DNA of 8,742 bases, taken from NCBI GenBank assembly GCA_027083045.1, contig JALWQP010000016.1, forward strand, positions 1-8,742. Direction: 5' to 3'. Each line of letters opens with the position of its first letter. Position 1 is the stretch's first letter. Origin of the DNA: Desulfurococcales archaeon. Its GTDB lineage: Archaea > Thermoproteota > Thermoprotei_A > Sulfolobales > Desulfurococcaceae. The notes beneath the pieces were generated by a model that did not search any database, was not told the origin of the DNA, and worked only from the letters and a program-made list of their open reading frames with translations. Below, piece by piece: positions 1-6,648 of this stretch. A program made the translations under genes and the position numbers.

Positions 1-151
1 TAAACAAGAGGCCGGAGAAGTTAATGAGTATCTCTTCTCAAAAGGCTTGAAATCCATAATAACAAGAATAAGCATGGAGGGAATAAAGATTGTATATACC
101 CGAGAACCACCCGAGAAGAGAGAGCCTATTAATAAGAGAGAAGATAGTTGA
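1..151 (+). CDS. 3' end of a probable pantoate kinase (GHMP family), partial
   Basis: An open frame enters from the left edge (first full codon at 2) and ends at TGA 149-151, giving the last 49 residues of a protein. Near the end is a beta-strand-like stretch, SIITRISMEGIKIVYT, followed by a charged Lys/Arg/Glu tail. GHMP-type archaeal pantoate kinases commonly end with such a strand. Pantoate kinase phosphorylates pantoate to 4-phosphopantoate, the substrate of the enzyme encoded next, and the two genes are often neighbours in archaea. The identity therefore rests mostly on context. The frame overlaps the next gene by 62 nt, unusually long for two genes on one strand. No catalytic motif lies in the visible part, so another kinase or an unrelated protein cannot be excluded. 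Confidence 0.55.
   Translation, partial: KQEAGEVNEYLFSKGLKSIITRISMEGIKIVYTREPPEKREPINKREDS
76..81 (+). promoter_or_regulatory. Shine-Dalgarno site GGAGGG for the PPS gene
   Basis: GGAGGG lies 8 nt before the TTG at 90 and inside the upstream coding frame. An in-frame stop (TAA, 84-86) precludes any earlier start. The site therefore fixes the TTG start and indicates that this enzyme is translated by internal initiation on a shared message. Confidence 0.75.
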
Positions 152-863
152 GGGCTTTAAGCGAGGCCTTGTAGTGCCGGAGGGCCTCATAGCTCATGGA
201 CGGGGCGAGTGCTTCGACTACCTAATAGGGGAGAAAACACAGTACTTCGCAGAAGAGGCCCTGAGGGCTGCGGCCGCATACCTTCTGCTAGCAAAGCACC
301 CGGTCATATCAGTTAATGGTAATACAGCCGCACTCGTTCCAGATTATGTCGTGAGACTTGCTGATGAAATAGGTGGATACATAGAGGTGAACTTATTCTA
401 TAGGACAAGAGATAGGGAAGAAGCTATAGCGTCCTGGCTGAAACAGCATGGCGCCAAAGAAGTGTTCGGCGTAGGCGATGATGCATCAGCAACTATCCCA
501 GAACTGTTCAGTGAGAGAAGAAGAGTAAGCCCAAGAGGAATACTTAAGGCAGATGTCGTACTCGTACCCCTAGAGGATGGCGATAGAACAGAGGCTCTTA
601 GAAAGATCGGGAAGACCGTGATCACCATAGACCTGAACCCATTATCCAGGACTGCACGAGCAGCCAATGTAACCATTGTGGACAATATTATAAGAGCAAT
701 GCCTAGACTAGTAGATACTGTCAAGAAACTGAAGAGTAAACCTAAGGCAGAACTTAGGGAAATAATAGCTAGTTATGATAACAGCAAGATACTGAGCGAG
801 GCTTTGAAATTCATAAGGAGACGACTAGACGAGCTAGCCAGAACTACGCTAACACTGTTCTAA
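90..863 (+). CDS. 4-phosphopantoate--beta-alanine ligase (archaeal phosphopantothenate synthetase, PPS)
   Basis: This cytoplasmic enzyme joins 4-phosphopantoate to beta-alanine using ATP, giving 4'-phosphopantothenate for CoA synthesis. In archaea it replaces the bacterial PanC/CoaA order of steps. The 257 residues are full length for the family (DUF137). Visible conserved blocks are IPENHPR at the N-terminus, AHGRGECFDYLIGE, SVNGNTAALVP, EVNLFYRTRDR, PLEDGDRTEALRKIGKTVI, and DLNPLSRTARAANVTIVDN. From memory the Thermococcus enzyme matches from IPxxHPR onward, which supports the TTG start at 90, as does the GGAGGG eight bases before it. The gene overlaps the upstream reading frame by 62 nt and converges on panB, leaving 75 nt between the stop codons. 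The family assignment is secure; substrate use is taken from characterised homologues. Confidence 0.95.
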   Translation: MYIPENHPRRESLLIREKIVEGFKRGLVVPEGLIAHGRGECFDYLIGEKTQYFAEEALRAAAAYLLLAKHPVISVNGNTAALVPDYVVRLADEIGGYIEVNLFYRTRDREEAIASWLKQHGAKEVFGVGDDASATIPELFSERRRVSPRGILKADVVLVPLEDGDRTEALRKIGKTVITIDLNPLSRTARAANVTIVDNIIRAMPRLVDTVKKLKSKPKAELREIIASYDNSKILSEALKFIRRRLDELARTTLTLF

Positions 864-938
864 TTTTGCTTACTAAGCGTTCCTTAAGTCATTAATAGGA
901 TCTATATTTTCATTTCCACTAAAACCATCCTAAAAATA

Positions 939-1784
939 TCAAGAAGACGGAAATAGTCTTTTGACAAGCTCTTTATAATCTTCATCTTTCATATGAAAAT
1001 AATGTTCCTCAGCTGGAAATACGGAGTTCCTTACATCATCAACATATCTTTTTACAGCATTAACGACTATGCTTCTTAGATCAGCATATTTTTTGGCAAA
1101 TGGTGGGATCTCCCTGTTTATGCCCAATAGATCGTGTAGTACGAGAACCTGGCCATCACAGTAGGGTCCGCTGCCAATACAAATTGTCGGGACGCTAACT
1201 TCTTCGGTGATAATTTTTGCCACCTCGGCGGCTGTGAACTCAATAACTATCGCAAATACCCCTGCCTCTTCCAATGCTTTTGCATCTTCGATGATCTTTT
1301 CCGCCTCTACGATCTTTTTGCCTCTTTTCCTATAGCCGCCCAATACTAGGTATCTCTGGGGAGTTAGACCTATATGGCCCATAACGGGTATACCGGCTTT
1401 CACCATCGCCTTTATTTTATCGGCTTGATCGGCTCCCCCCTCTAGCTTAACAGCATCAGCTCCTGCCTTGAGCATTAACCCGGCATTCCTAATGGCTTCC
1501 TCTTTGCTGACTTCATAGCTAAGGAACGGCATATCGCCGATGACGAGAGCTCTGGGCTTAGCTCTCGCAACGCTGGATACGTGGAGAAGCATTGTATCCA
1601 TATCTATGGGTAGAGTGGAGGATAATCCATGTACAACCATGGCGGCGCTATCTCCAACGAGAATGGCATCAACGCCTGCCTCATCAACGAGTCTGGCGAA
1701 TGCATAGTCATAGGCTGTAATCATAACTATTTTCTCTTTACCTTTCTTCTTGATGAGATCCCTCACAGTGATCTTGTCACGCAT
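939..1784 (-). CDS. panB: 3-methyl-2-oxobutanoate hydroxymethyltransferase (ketopantoate hydroxymethyltransferase)
   Basis: It transfers a hydroxymethyl group from a methylene-tetrahydropterin to 2-oxoisovalerate, making ketopantoate, the first committed step of pantothenate synthesis. The 281-residue TIM barrel is of normal length. The metal ligands known from E. coli PanB are all present: Asp45 in VGDSAAMVVHG, Asp84 in IGDMPF and Glu115 in KLEGG, with Lys113 beside it. Glu182 in IEF corresponds to the catalytic Glu181. GHIGLTPQ and the C-terminal FPAEEHYFHM are further family hallmarks. The start is ATG with GGTG seven bases upstream. It is the last gene of a minus-strand run after panE, 42 nt behind that gene's stop, so it is probably cotranscribed with panE and the upstream regulator. 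Crenarchaea often use modified pterins, so the exact C1 donor is an inference. Confidence 0.96.
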   Translation of the reverse strand: MRDKITVRDLIKKKGKEKIVMITAYDYAFARLVDEAGVDAILVGDSAAMVVHGLSSTLPIDMDTMLLHVSSVARAKPRALVIGDMPFLSYEVSKEEAIRNAGLMLKAGADAVKLEGGADQADKIKAMVKAGIPVMGHIGLTPQRYLVLGGYRKRGKKIVEAEKIIEDAKALEEAGVFAIVIEFTAAEVAKIITEEVSVPTICIGSGPYCDGQVLVLHDLLGINREIPPFAKKYADLRSIVVNAVKRYVDDVRNSVFPAEEHYFHMKDEDYKELVKRLFPSS

Positions 1785-1826
1785 GCTATTGCACCGTTTT
1801 CCTTGCTGATTATACTCCTGTATAAA

Positions 1827-2732
1827 TCAGGATAAAATTCCTGCCTCGATCAAGTGGACTATCAACGTTATGATCTTATTGACGCCATCGCCGATGATCC
1901 TTGCAACGTACCCATTGATATAATCGATCTCGGTAGGCCTCCTTGAGAGCAAGTCTTGCGCCATACTGCTATAGTTGTTCATAGTAGAATACGCAATCCT
2001 CTTGACGAGTCTTAATAGCCTCTCATTATCCAGGGAAATGCCTTGCTTGCTCGCTGCTTCCACTACTTCATCAAGAATCAGTGAGGCGAGCTCAAGTCCT
2101 TCCCGGGTCAGAACGATTTTATTAGGGGCACGCGCGATAGCTGTTATGGGATTAATAACGCTATTAACACCTAGTTTAAGCCATCGGTAAAACATGATCT
2201 TATCCGTAACCCTGACATCACAACCTCCTCGTCTTAGAATACTTGCTATCTCGAAGACATCGCGATAGATCCCTTTCTCTCTGCCAATAAATACGGGGCC
2301 AGATCCACGTAGTTCCACGGTGTACCTGTTAAGCCTGTATGCACCGAAGTATACAGCGCCGAAAATAGTGTTTGTCTTTGAGACTTTCTCCCAGACGAGT
2401 TCTTGGCCGCCGAACCCGTTTTGAAGCATAACTATAGATGTACTGTTGCTAATGATCTTTCTTAGTAGTCCGAGAGTGCTCTCTACCTGGTGCGATTTAA
2501 CACAGTTAAACACTGCATCATAGATTCCATTTGGCGAACTAGACAGATAGGGAGATACGGGAACAAGATATTTTTCCCCGTCTATCACTACGTTGATGCC
2601 TTTGTTCTTCTTAACAGCGTCAACGCTTTCGCTACTACCATAGTAAACGTCTATCTCACTTACACCGCCCCTAAACAGATAATACGCTATTATGCCTCCT
2701 ACCGCACCGCCTCCAATTATGGCTACCCGCAT
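1827..2732 (-). CDS. panE: 2-dehydropantoate 2-reductase (ketopantoate reductase)
   Basis: It reduces ketopantoate to pantoate with NAD(P)H. The 301 residues show an N-terminal Rossmann fold with IIGGGAVGG at 5-13 and QNG at 104-106, followed by the helical C-terminal domain. The catalytic set can be placed by comparison with E. coli PanE: Lys186, Asn190 and Asn194 in the RWLKLGVNSVINP stretch, then Ser256 and Glu268 (SRRPTEIDYING). The start ATG lies 8 nt after the stop of the ThiR-like gene, and panB follows 42 nt downstream, so the three genes look like one operon. The ribosome site is weak (GGGGAT). The characterised archaeal enzyme from Thermococcus prefers NADH and is feedback-inhibited by CoA; whether that applies here cannot be read from the sequence. 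Confidence 0.95.
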   Translation of the reverse strand: MRVAIIGGGAVGGIIAYYLFRGGVSEIDVYYGSSESVDAVKKNKGINVVIDGEKYLVPVSPYLSSSPNGIYDAVFNCVKSHQVESTLGLLRKIISNSTSIVMLQNGFGGQELVWEKVSKTNTIFGAVYFGAYRLNRYTVELRGSGPVFIGREKGIYRDVFEIASILRRGGCDVRVTDKIMFYRWLKLGVNSVINPITAIARAPNKIVLTREGLELASLILDEVVEAASKQGISLDNERLLRLVKRIAYSTMNNYSSMAQDLLSRRPTEIDYINGYVARIIGDGVNKIITLIVHLIEAGILS

Positions 2733-2740
2733 AAAATCCC

Positions 2741-3634
2741 CTAGTACTTTCCAGCGATGTATTTTATCAGTGATAACATGTCATCAAGAGATTCCGTGAA
2801 CAGGTATATCACAGGCTCTAGCCCCATTCCACCCCTATCGGCTATTGCATCAGGTTTCTTGACTGTAACTTGTTCTATGCTTCTCCAGAAATCGGCTTGA
2901 GAATCATGTGGACCAGTATAAGCTATGTTGAGCTTCTTATTAGATAGGAGACCAAGTATTTTCTCATCATATCTTATATTTGAAGCTGTTCTTATCTCAG
3001 GCCTCGTCTTTGAGATCATGATGAGTACTCTAGCCAAATGCCTCGATGCACCATACATAGGATCTCCTATCGCGACAGCCCTGTCCCCCTTCCTCACGAT
3101 CCTGCCTGGTAGCCCTATAATATCCGTAGTGTCTTGCGGTGCCGTAGGTGCGTACACAACATTCATGCCTACCTCAGGAACTAGTTTTTCGAGGCCTCTA
3201 ATGACAAGTAGTTTCTCTAGAAACATCCTATATTCCTCGATGAAAGGATCATTAAACTTCAGTGTGTTTCCGGTCTGCCTACATAATTCCTTGAAGTAGG
3301 GTTTAGTCTCGCAGAGCAACTGGATAGACAACGAGTCTATGAGGCTTGTTAACACGAGGACAAATCTCGGCTTATCACCTTTCGAGAGGAGTTTGAGCGC
3401 TATATCTACAACCCTATCAATATAGTCCACATCGAAGCCCAAGGCCTCGAGATACTCATAATAGTAGATGCGGCTCCTAGTCACATATTTATGTACTTGT
3501 GGTTGTGATATTTCGAGAAGACGGGCTATCCTGTGTTGGCTATACCCCATATCAATCATTTTATGTATAATTACACCCTTCAATGAAGGTATGATCTTCT
3601 TAGCAGCTATTTCCTGGGGGAACAATGTGATCAC
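2741..3634 (-). CDS. HTH-ThiN domain transcriptional regulator (ThiR-like)
   Basis: This protein of 297 residues has an N-terminal helix-turn-helix at about 20-52 (IIHKMIDMGYSQHRIARLLE then SQPQVHKYV), a helical linker, and a C-terminal ThiN domain from about 125. Typical ThiN stretches are IGDPMYGASRHLAR, NIRY at 219-222, GPHDSQ at 241-246 and DRGGMGLEP at 266-274. ThiN binds thiamine phosphate. As a stand-alone enzyme domain it makes thiamine phosphate; fused to an HTH, as here, it acts as the archaeal thiamine-responsive repressor ThiR. The gene is often misannotated as phosphomethylpyrimidine kinase, but no kinase domain is present. It starts with GTG inside a 12-bp palindrome and heads the panE-panB operon (8-nt gap). 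No thiamine gene is in the window, so its targets, and even its ligand, could differ from the family norm. Confidence 0.85.
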   Translation of the reverse strand: MITLFPQEIAAKKIIPSLKGVIIHKMIDMGYSQHRIARLLEISQPQVHKYVTRSRIYYYEYLEALGFDVDYIDRVVDIALKLLSKGDKPRFVLVLTSLIDSLSIQLLCETKPYFKELCRQTGNTLKFNDPFIEEYRMFLEKLLVIRGLEKLVPEVGMNVVYAPTAPQDTTDIIGLPGRIVRKGDRAVAIGDPMYGASRHLARVLIMISKTRPEIRTASNIRYDEKILGLLSNKKLNIAYTGPHDSQADFWRSIEQVTVKKPDAIADRGGMGLEPVIYLFTESLDDMLSLIKYIAGKY

Positions 3635-3636
3635 AT
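3625..3636. repeat. 12-bp perfect palindrome over the regulator's start codon
   Basis: ATGTGATCACAT reads the same on both strands and covers the GTG start of the HTH-ThiN gene. A repressor dimer bound here would lie just downstream of the predicted transcription start and could give autoregulation. That function is an inference; a chance palindrome of this length within coding DNA is possible. Confidence 0.4.
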
Positions 3637-3692
3637 CTCAAAAACCAGTATACAAACCTAGTATTAACAGTTTGATATTGATAGATGGTGCC

Positions 3693-3706
3693 TTATAATA
3701 GGTTTT
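3693..3706 (-). promoter_or_regulatory. Probable TATA box and BRE for the regulator-panE-panB operon
   Basis: On the minus strand AAAACC (BRE-like) is followed by TATTATAA, about 60 nt before the GTG at 3634. With the usual archaeal spacing of about 25 nt, transcription would start near 3670 and leave a leader of 35-40 nt. That leader holds a direct repeat, AGTAT at 3647-3651 and 3660-3664 on the plus strand, which could be an operator. Confidence 0.5.
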
Positions 3707-3736
3707 CAGCTTAGGAAAGAGATAGATAGAACTATA

Positions 3737-4438
3737 TTAGAGCGGTTCTCCTAGCCTGCTTTCCTCCATTGTAGTTTTCAAATCAGGCCTACTCAGCCGT
3801 TTCTCTCCCTCAAGCCTCGCAGCTACACGATCAGCAAGCAATATGATCTCGTTCAGGACGGCTATTTCTTTCTCGAATACATCTTCATACTCCATCATAT
3901 TCTCAAGTATTTCCGCGATTAGATCTAGCTCTTTGAATACTATTTCCTTGAATACTTTCTTATCAATACTGGAGATAACTGGTTTAGTTGATATTCTCTT
4001 TAGAAAACTAAGTATCCTAGTTGGCTCTAGGCTCCTGTACTTTATTAGCAGTATACGTAGTCTAGGATCATCAAATGATGCTCCACCCATATACTCGTTA
4101 ATAGCGTTCCTAATACCGTCTAGGTCTATAAATCGCCACCACTTCTGGTTCGAGCTTGAATATGTTTTCTCTATAAGAGAGTATTCTCGCTCCATTATAC
4201 GCAAAAGGTTCGAGGGATTATAGTTTATCCCCATAGCACGTAAACGTATAACTAGATGCTTGTAGCTGAAATCTCCAAGCCTATGATCAATATTTGGATC
4301 AAGAGCTATGTCAAGAGCAGTCCGCAGAATCAACAAGCCTTTATCACCGTATTGTCTAAGGAAATCAAAAACCTGTGCTCTAGTGATCTCACTCAAATCA
4401 ATGCTCCTCCCATATTTGCATTTCTGTTTTTTATCCAC
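3737..4438 (-). CDS. Protein of unknown function with probable winged-helix N-terminus
   Basis: I cannot name this 233-residue protein. Residues 17-106 look like a winged-helix domain: helices around 20-46, a helix starting near 57 (FSYKHLVIRLRAMG), a recognition-like helix around 76-86, and a hairpin at about 88-104 ending SSNQKWWRFIDL. The N-terminus is basic. Residues 120-225 are predicted mostly helical and acidic (for example EILENMMEYEDVFEKE), which suits dimerisation or partner binding. There are no membrane segments or signal peptide. This layout suggests a DNA-binding protein, possibly a regulator, and resembles uncharacterised crenarchaeal proteins as far as I recall. It starts with GTG without a clear ribosome site, so a short-leader or leaderless message is likely. 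It is divergent from the ABC exporter, which makes that operon a conceivable target. The next minus-strand gene has its own TATA box, so they are probably separate units. Confidence 0.75.
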   Translation of the reverse strand: MDKKQKCKYGRSIDLSEITRAQVFDFLRQYGDKGLLILRTALDIALDPNIDHRLGDFSYKHLVIRLRAMGINYNPSNLLRIMEREYSLIEKTYSSSNQKWWRFIDLDGIRNAINEYMGGASFDDPRLRILLIKYRSLEPTRILSFLKRISTKPVISSIDKKVFKEIVFKELDLIAEILENMMEYEDVFEKEIAVLNEIILLADRVAARLEGEKRLSRPDLKTTMEESRLGEPL

Positions 4439-4473
4439 TATATCTATAGTTTTGCAATGAACTAATAAACTGA

Positions 4474-4490
4474 AGCATTAATAAGGACTA
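4474..4490. promoter_or_regulatory. AT-rich, possibly bidirectional TATA element between divergent genes
   Basis: CATTAATAAGG reads as CCTTATTAATG on the other strand. On the minus strand it would place a start about 18 nt before the unknown gene. On the plus strand it would give a leader of roughly 45 nt before the ABC ATPase. The 117-nt intergenic region also has TTTTTAACATGCATATTTA at 4518-4536 as an alternative plus-strand promoter, so the assignment is tentative. Confidence 0.35.
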
Positions 4491-4538
4491 TATCTCTAGG
4501 TCGAAGTGATGTGTTTGTTTTTAACATGCATATTTATC

Positions 4539-4544
4539 GAGGTG
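4539..4544 (+). promoter_or_regulatory. Shine-Dalgarno site GAGGTG for the ABC ATPase gene
   Basis: GAGGTG lies 11 nt before the TTG at 4556. It supports that TTG as the start, since the nearer ATG at 4546 is only one base away from the site and opens just five codons. Confidence 0.6.
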
Positions 4545-4555
4545 TATGAAGAGTT

Positions 4556-5305
4556 TTGAGTAATGCCATAGTAGTTGTTGAGGATCTACATAAGATCTAT
4601 GATAACAAGGTACATGCTGTTAGAGGTATTTCTTTCAAGGTCCGGAAGGGGGAGATTTTCGGTCTAATAGGACCTAATGGAGCGGGTAAATCATCGACTC
4701 TTAGAATGATAGTTGGACTGATGAGGCCTACACGGGGAAGAATAAAGGTGATGGGAATAGATGTTGTTAAGCATCCTGTGGAGATCAAGAAGTACATCGG
4801 TTACTTGCCGGAAGAAGCCGATGTCTATGATAGGCTTACAGGATTGGAGCACTTGAGATTCTATGCTATGCTCCGCGGACTTACAGGTAGTGAGCTCGAG
4901 AAAACAGTAGAGTATGGGGTAAAGTTGTCAGGCCTAGAACAGAGTGCGTTGAAGAGACGAGCTTCAGAGTATAGTAAAGGAATGAAGAGGAGACTACTTC
5001 TAGCATCAGTTTTGATGACTAGGCCTAAGCTCGCAATTTTGGATGAACCGACAAGTGGGCTCGATGTATATGCCTCCGTAAACGTTAGGAAGATGATCAA
5101 GGAATATGTTGATGAAACAGGTGCAAGCATCATTCTCAGTAGCCATAACATGTTAGAAGTAGAGTATCTCTGTGATCGTGTAGCATTCATTGCTCACGGG
5201 AAAATAGTGGTTGAGGCCGAGCCTGACCGTATAAAGCAGATGTACAATGCTATGAACCTCGAAGAAGCATTTGTAAAAGCTGTTAAGGAGGCCGATCGCC
5301 TGTGA
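4556..5305 (+). CDS. ABC transporter ATP-binding protein (ABC-2/NatA-type exporter)
   Basis: This is the cytoplasmic ATPase that drives the permease encoded next. All motifs are intact in its 249 residues: Walker A GPNGAGKSS at 39-47, a Q-loop position read as YLPEE (83-87) as is usual in this subclass, signature YSKGM at 139-143, Walker B LAILDEP at 159-165, D-loop SGLD at 167-170 and the switch His197 in LSSHNMLEVEYLC. The YLPEE loop and the LEEAFVKAVKE tail are typical of CcmA/NatA-type subunits paired with ABC-2 permeases. Start is TTG at 4556, the only sensible in-frame start. The stop overlaps the permease start by 4 nt (GTGA), implying coupled translation. The substrate cannot be deduced; candidates in this class are ions, drugs, lipids and peptides. 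Confidence 0.93.
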   Translation: MSNAIVVVEDLHKIYDNKVHAVRGISFKVRKGEIFGLIGPNGAGKSSTLRMIVGLMRPTRGRIKVMGIDVVKHPVEIKKYIGYLPEEADVYDRLTGLEHLRFYAMLRGLTGSELEKTVEYGVKLSGLEQSALKRRASEYSKGMKRRLLLASVLMTRPKLAILDEPTSGLDVYASVNVRKMIKEYVDETGASIILSSHNMLEVEYLCDRVAFIAHGKIVVEAEPDRIKQMYNAMNLEEAFVKAVKEADRL

Positions 5306-6570
5306 AGCCCGAGAAAGTAATGGCGGAAATGAAAGTACTTTTATGGAAGGAGCTAACCGATCTAAAGAGGGACAAGAAGACCCTGTTCACAAGCATACTG
5401 TTGCCCCTCTTAATGTTGCCATTAATGGGATTCATAGGTTTTGCGCTGGCACAAGAACAGATCATCAATGTAGCAGTAGTAGATCTCGATCACGCTACAG
5501 CCCATAACGGATTGCTAAACATAACGTTTAGCTCTAAGTGGCTCCTCGGAAACATTACTTATTATCTGGCAAAATATGGTTACAACTACACAGTATCCAA
5601 TTCCACATCGATCATAAAGAACCCCTCTATAGATCTAATGATAGTCATACCGAGGGGTTTCGCGGAAAACGTAACAAGCCTCACTCATGTCGCGAAGATT
5701 GAGATCTTCAGGAAGGCCGGCCTACAAACAACTAGTAGAGTGGAAGGCCTGATCTATAGTATAGTTAACTGGTTCTCAGATCAGCTCAGCAAAGAGAAAA
5801 TCATGGCGCTAGCAAGACTCGCTGGAGTGAACGCGACATTCGAGGCGCTCCGTAACCCTATAACATATACCACAACAATAGTAAGCATTTCCGGGTCACC
5901 AGTCAACACAGCCTTTCAGATCAGAGTAACCATTTCTAGGTTCCTAGTCCTAGCGTTAAGCTTCGTAGTAACCCCGGCAGCATCGTATGTGATCGACGGC
6001 ATAATAGGAGAGAGGGAAAGAAAGACTATGGAGCTCCTTCTATCCCATCCAGTTAAGCCCTCAACGATAATAAATGCTAAGGTGATCGCAGCAACAATAC
6101 TTGGATTAATAACGGCCATAGCGGATGCCTTCGGCCTTCTGGTCTATATCTCGCTCTCAGCAATTACTTATGGCTCTCAAGCCCCATTCTTGATTGATCC
6201 TTGGTTATTATTGGTACATAGCATAACCGCTTTCTTCACAATACTAGTAACAGTTGCTATTAGTCTGCCATTCATCACGAGAACGAAAGGAATCAGAAGT
6301 GCTTCCAACATTATGAGCATAGTGACCATGATGGCCGTTGTCTTCTTCTTTACAGCCCTCTTCGTGGATTATATGAGGCTCCCCACATATATTCTGGCCC
6401 CATTATATGCAATACCCTATGTTCACAGCATACTAGCAATACAGACATACGTGATAGGATATCCCTTCCAAGCATTCCTGCACATATTGTTCCTTGCAAT
6501 AACGAGCACTACAATCCTATATCTCACGACGAAAACACTTAACACAGAAAAACTACTGATGTCAAAATAA
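5302..6570 (+). CDS. ABC-2 type transporter permease (NatB-like)
   Basis: This 422-residue membrane subunit of an exporter pairs with the ATPase just upstream. The N-terminus is cytoplasmic (LLWKELTDLKRDKKT). Hydrophobic segment 1 spans about 29-50. A loop of roughly 160 residues (51-210), with several N-x-S/T sites, should lie outside the cell. Five further hydrophobic segments follow at about 214-234, 262-285, 300-327, 335-357 and 393-412, with a weaker one near 363-385. The cytoplasmic coupling motif IIGERERKTMELLLSHP at 234-250 matches the GE-x-E-R-x-T-x-E-x-LL pattern of ABC-2/NatB permeases. The GTG start overlaps the ATPase stop. This long-loop layout resembles NatB, a sodium-extrusion component, but drug or peptide export fits equally well. 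Confidence 0.9.
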   Translation: MKPEKVMAEMKVLLWKELTDLKRDKKTLFTSILLPLLMLPLMGFIGFALAQEQIINVAVVDLDHATAHNGLLNITFSSKWLLGNITYYLAKYGYNYTVSNSTSIIKNPSIDLMIVIPRGFAENVTSLTHVAKIEIFRKAGLQTTSRVEGLIYSIVNWFSDQLSKEKIMALARLAGVNATFEALRNPITYTTTIVSISGSPVNTAFQIRVTISRFLVLALSFVVTPAASYVIDGIIGERERKTMELLLSHPVKPSTIINAKVIAATILGLITAIADAFGLLVYISLSAITYGSQAPFLIDPWLLLVHSITAFFTILVTVAISLPFITRTKGIRSASNIMSIVTMMAVVFFFTALFVDYMRLPTYILAPLYAIPYVHSILAIQTYVIGYPFQAFLHILFLAITSTTILYLTTKTLNTEKLLMSK

Positions 6571-6577
6571 GGCTTAA

Positions 6578-6640
6578 ACGGATGATGAGCCCAGGAAAGC
6601 CGAGCAAGAGGCGATGAAGTGTTCAGCCTTGGCTGACAAT
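6578..6640 (+). ncRNA. Candidate box C/D guide sRNA (2'-O-methylation guide)
   Basis: Eleven bases after the permease stop, the sequence has all four boxes in order: C box ATGATGA (6582-6588, perfect), D' box CCGA (6600-6603, one mismatch to CTGA), C' box GCGATGA (6611-6617, one mismatch) and D box CTGA (6633-6636, perfect). The C-D' guide is 11 nt, the D'-C' spacer 7 nt and the C'-D guide 15 nt, within the compact size of archaeal C/D sRNAs although the spacer is slightly long. Guide bases 6622-6631 are complementary to CAAGGCUGAA, which I recall as conserved in crenarchaeal 16S rRNA just before AACUUAAAGGAAUUGG. The D+5 rule then points to G902 (E. coli numbering). No target was recognised for the D' guide, and no obvious terminal stem is seen. 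The RNA may be processed from the exporter message. Confidence 0.6.
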
Positions 6641-6648
6641 AGTGATAT

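Noticed and set aside
1629..1835. Plus-strand open frame opposite the panB start and the panE-panB gap
   Set aside because: It is antisense to conserved PanB residues and has no ribosome site or promoter.
4140..4225. GGTTCGA strings resembling tRNA T-arms on the plus strand
   Set aside because: The flanking bases do not form a T-stem and no acceptor or anticodon arms can be drawn. Both occur inside the minus-strand coding sequence.
4439..4555. GTGATGT as a possible second box C motif between the divergent genes
   Set aside because: No CTGA box follows at a suitable distance and no C'/D' pair is present.
4546..4563. Five-codon ORF (ATG ... TAA) just after GAGGTG, overlapping the ABC ATPase start
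   Set aside because: The spacing to the ribosome site is one base, too short for initiation. The site fits the TTG at 4556 instead.
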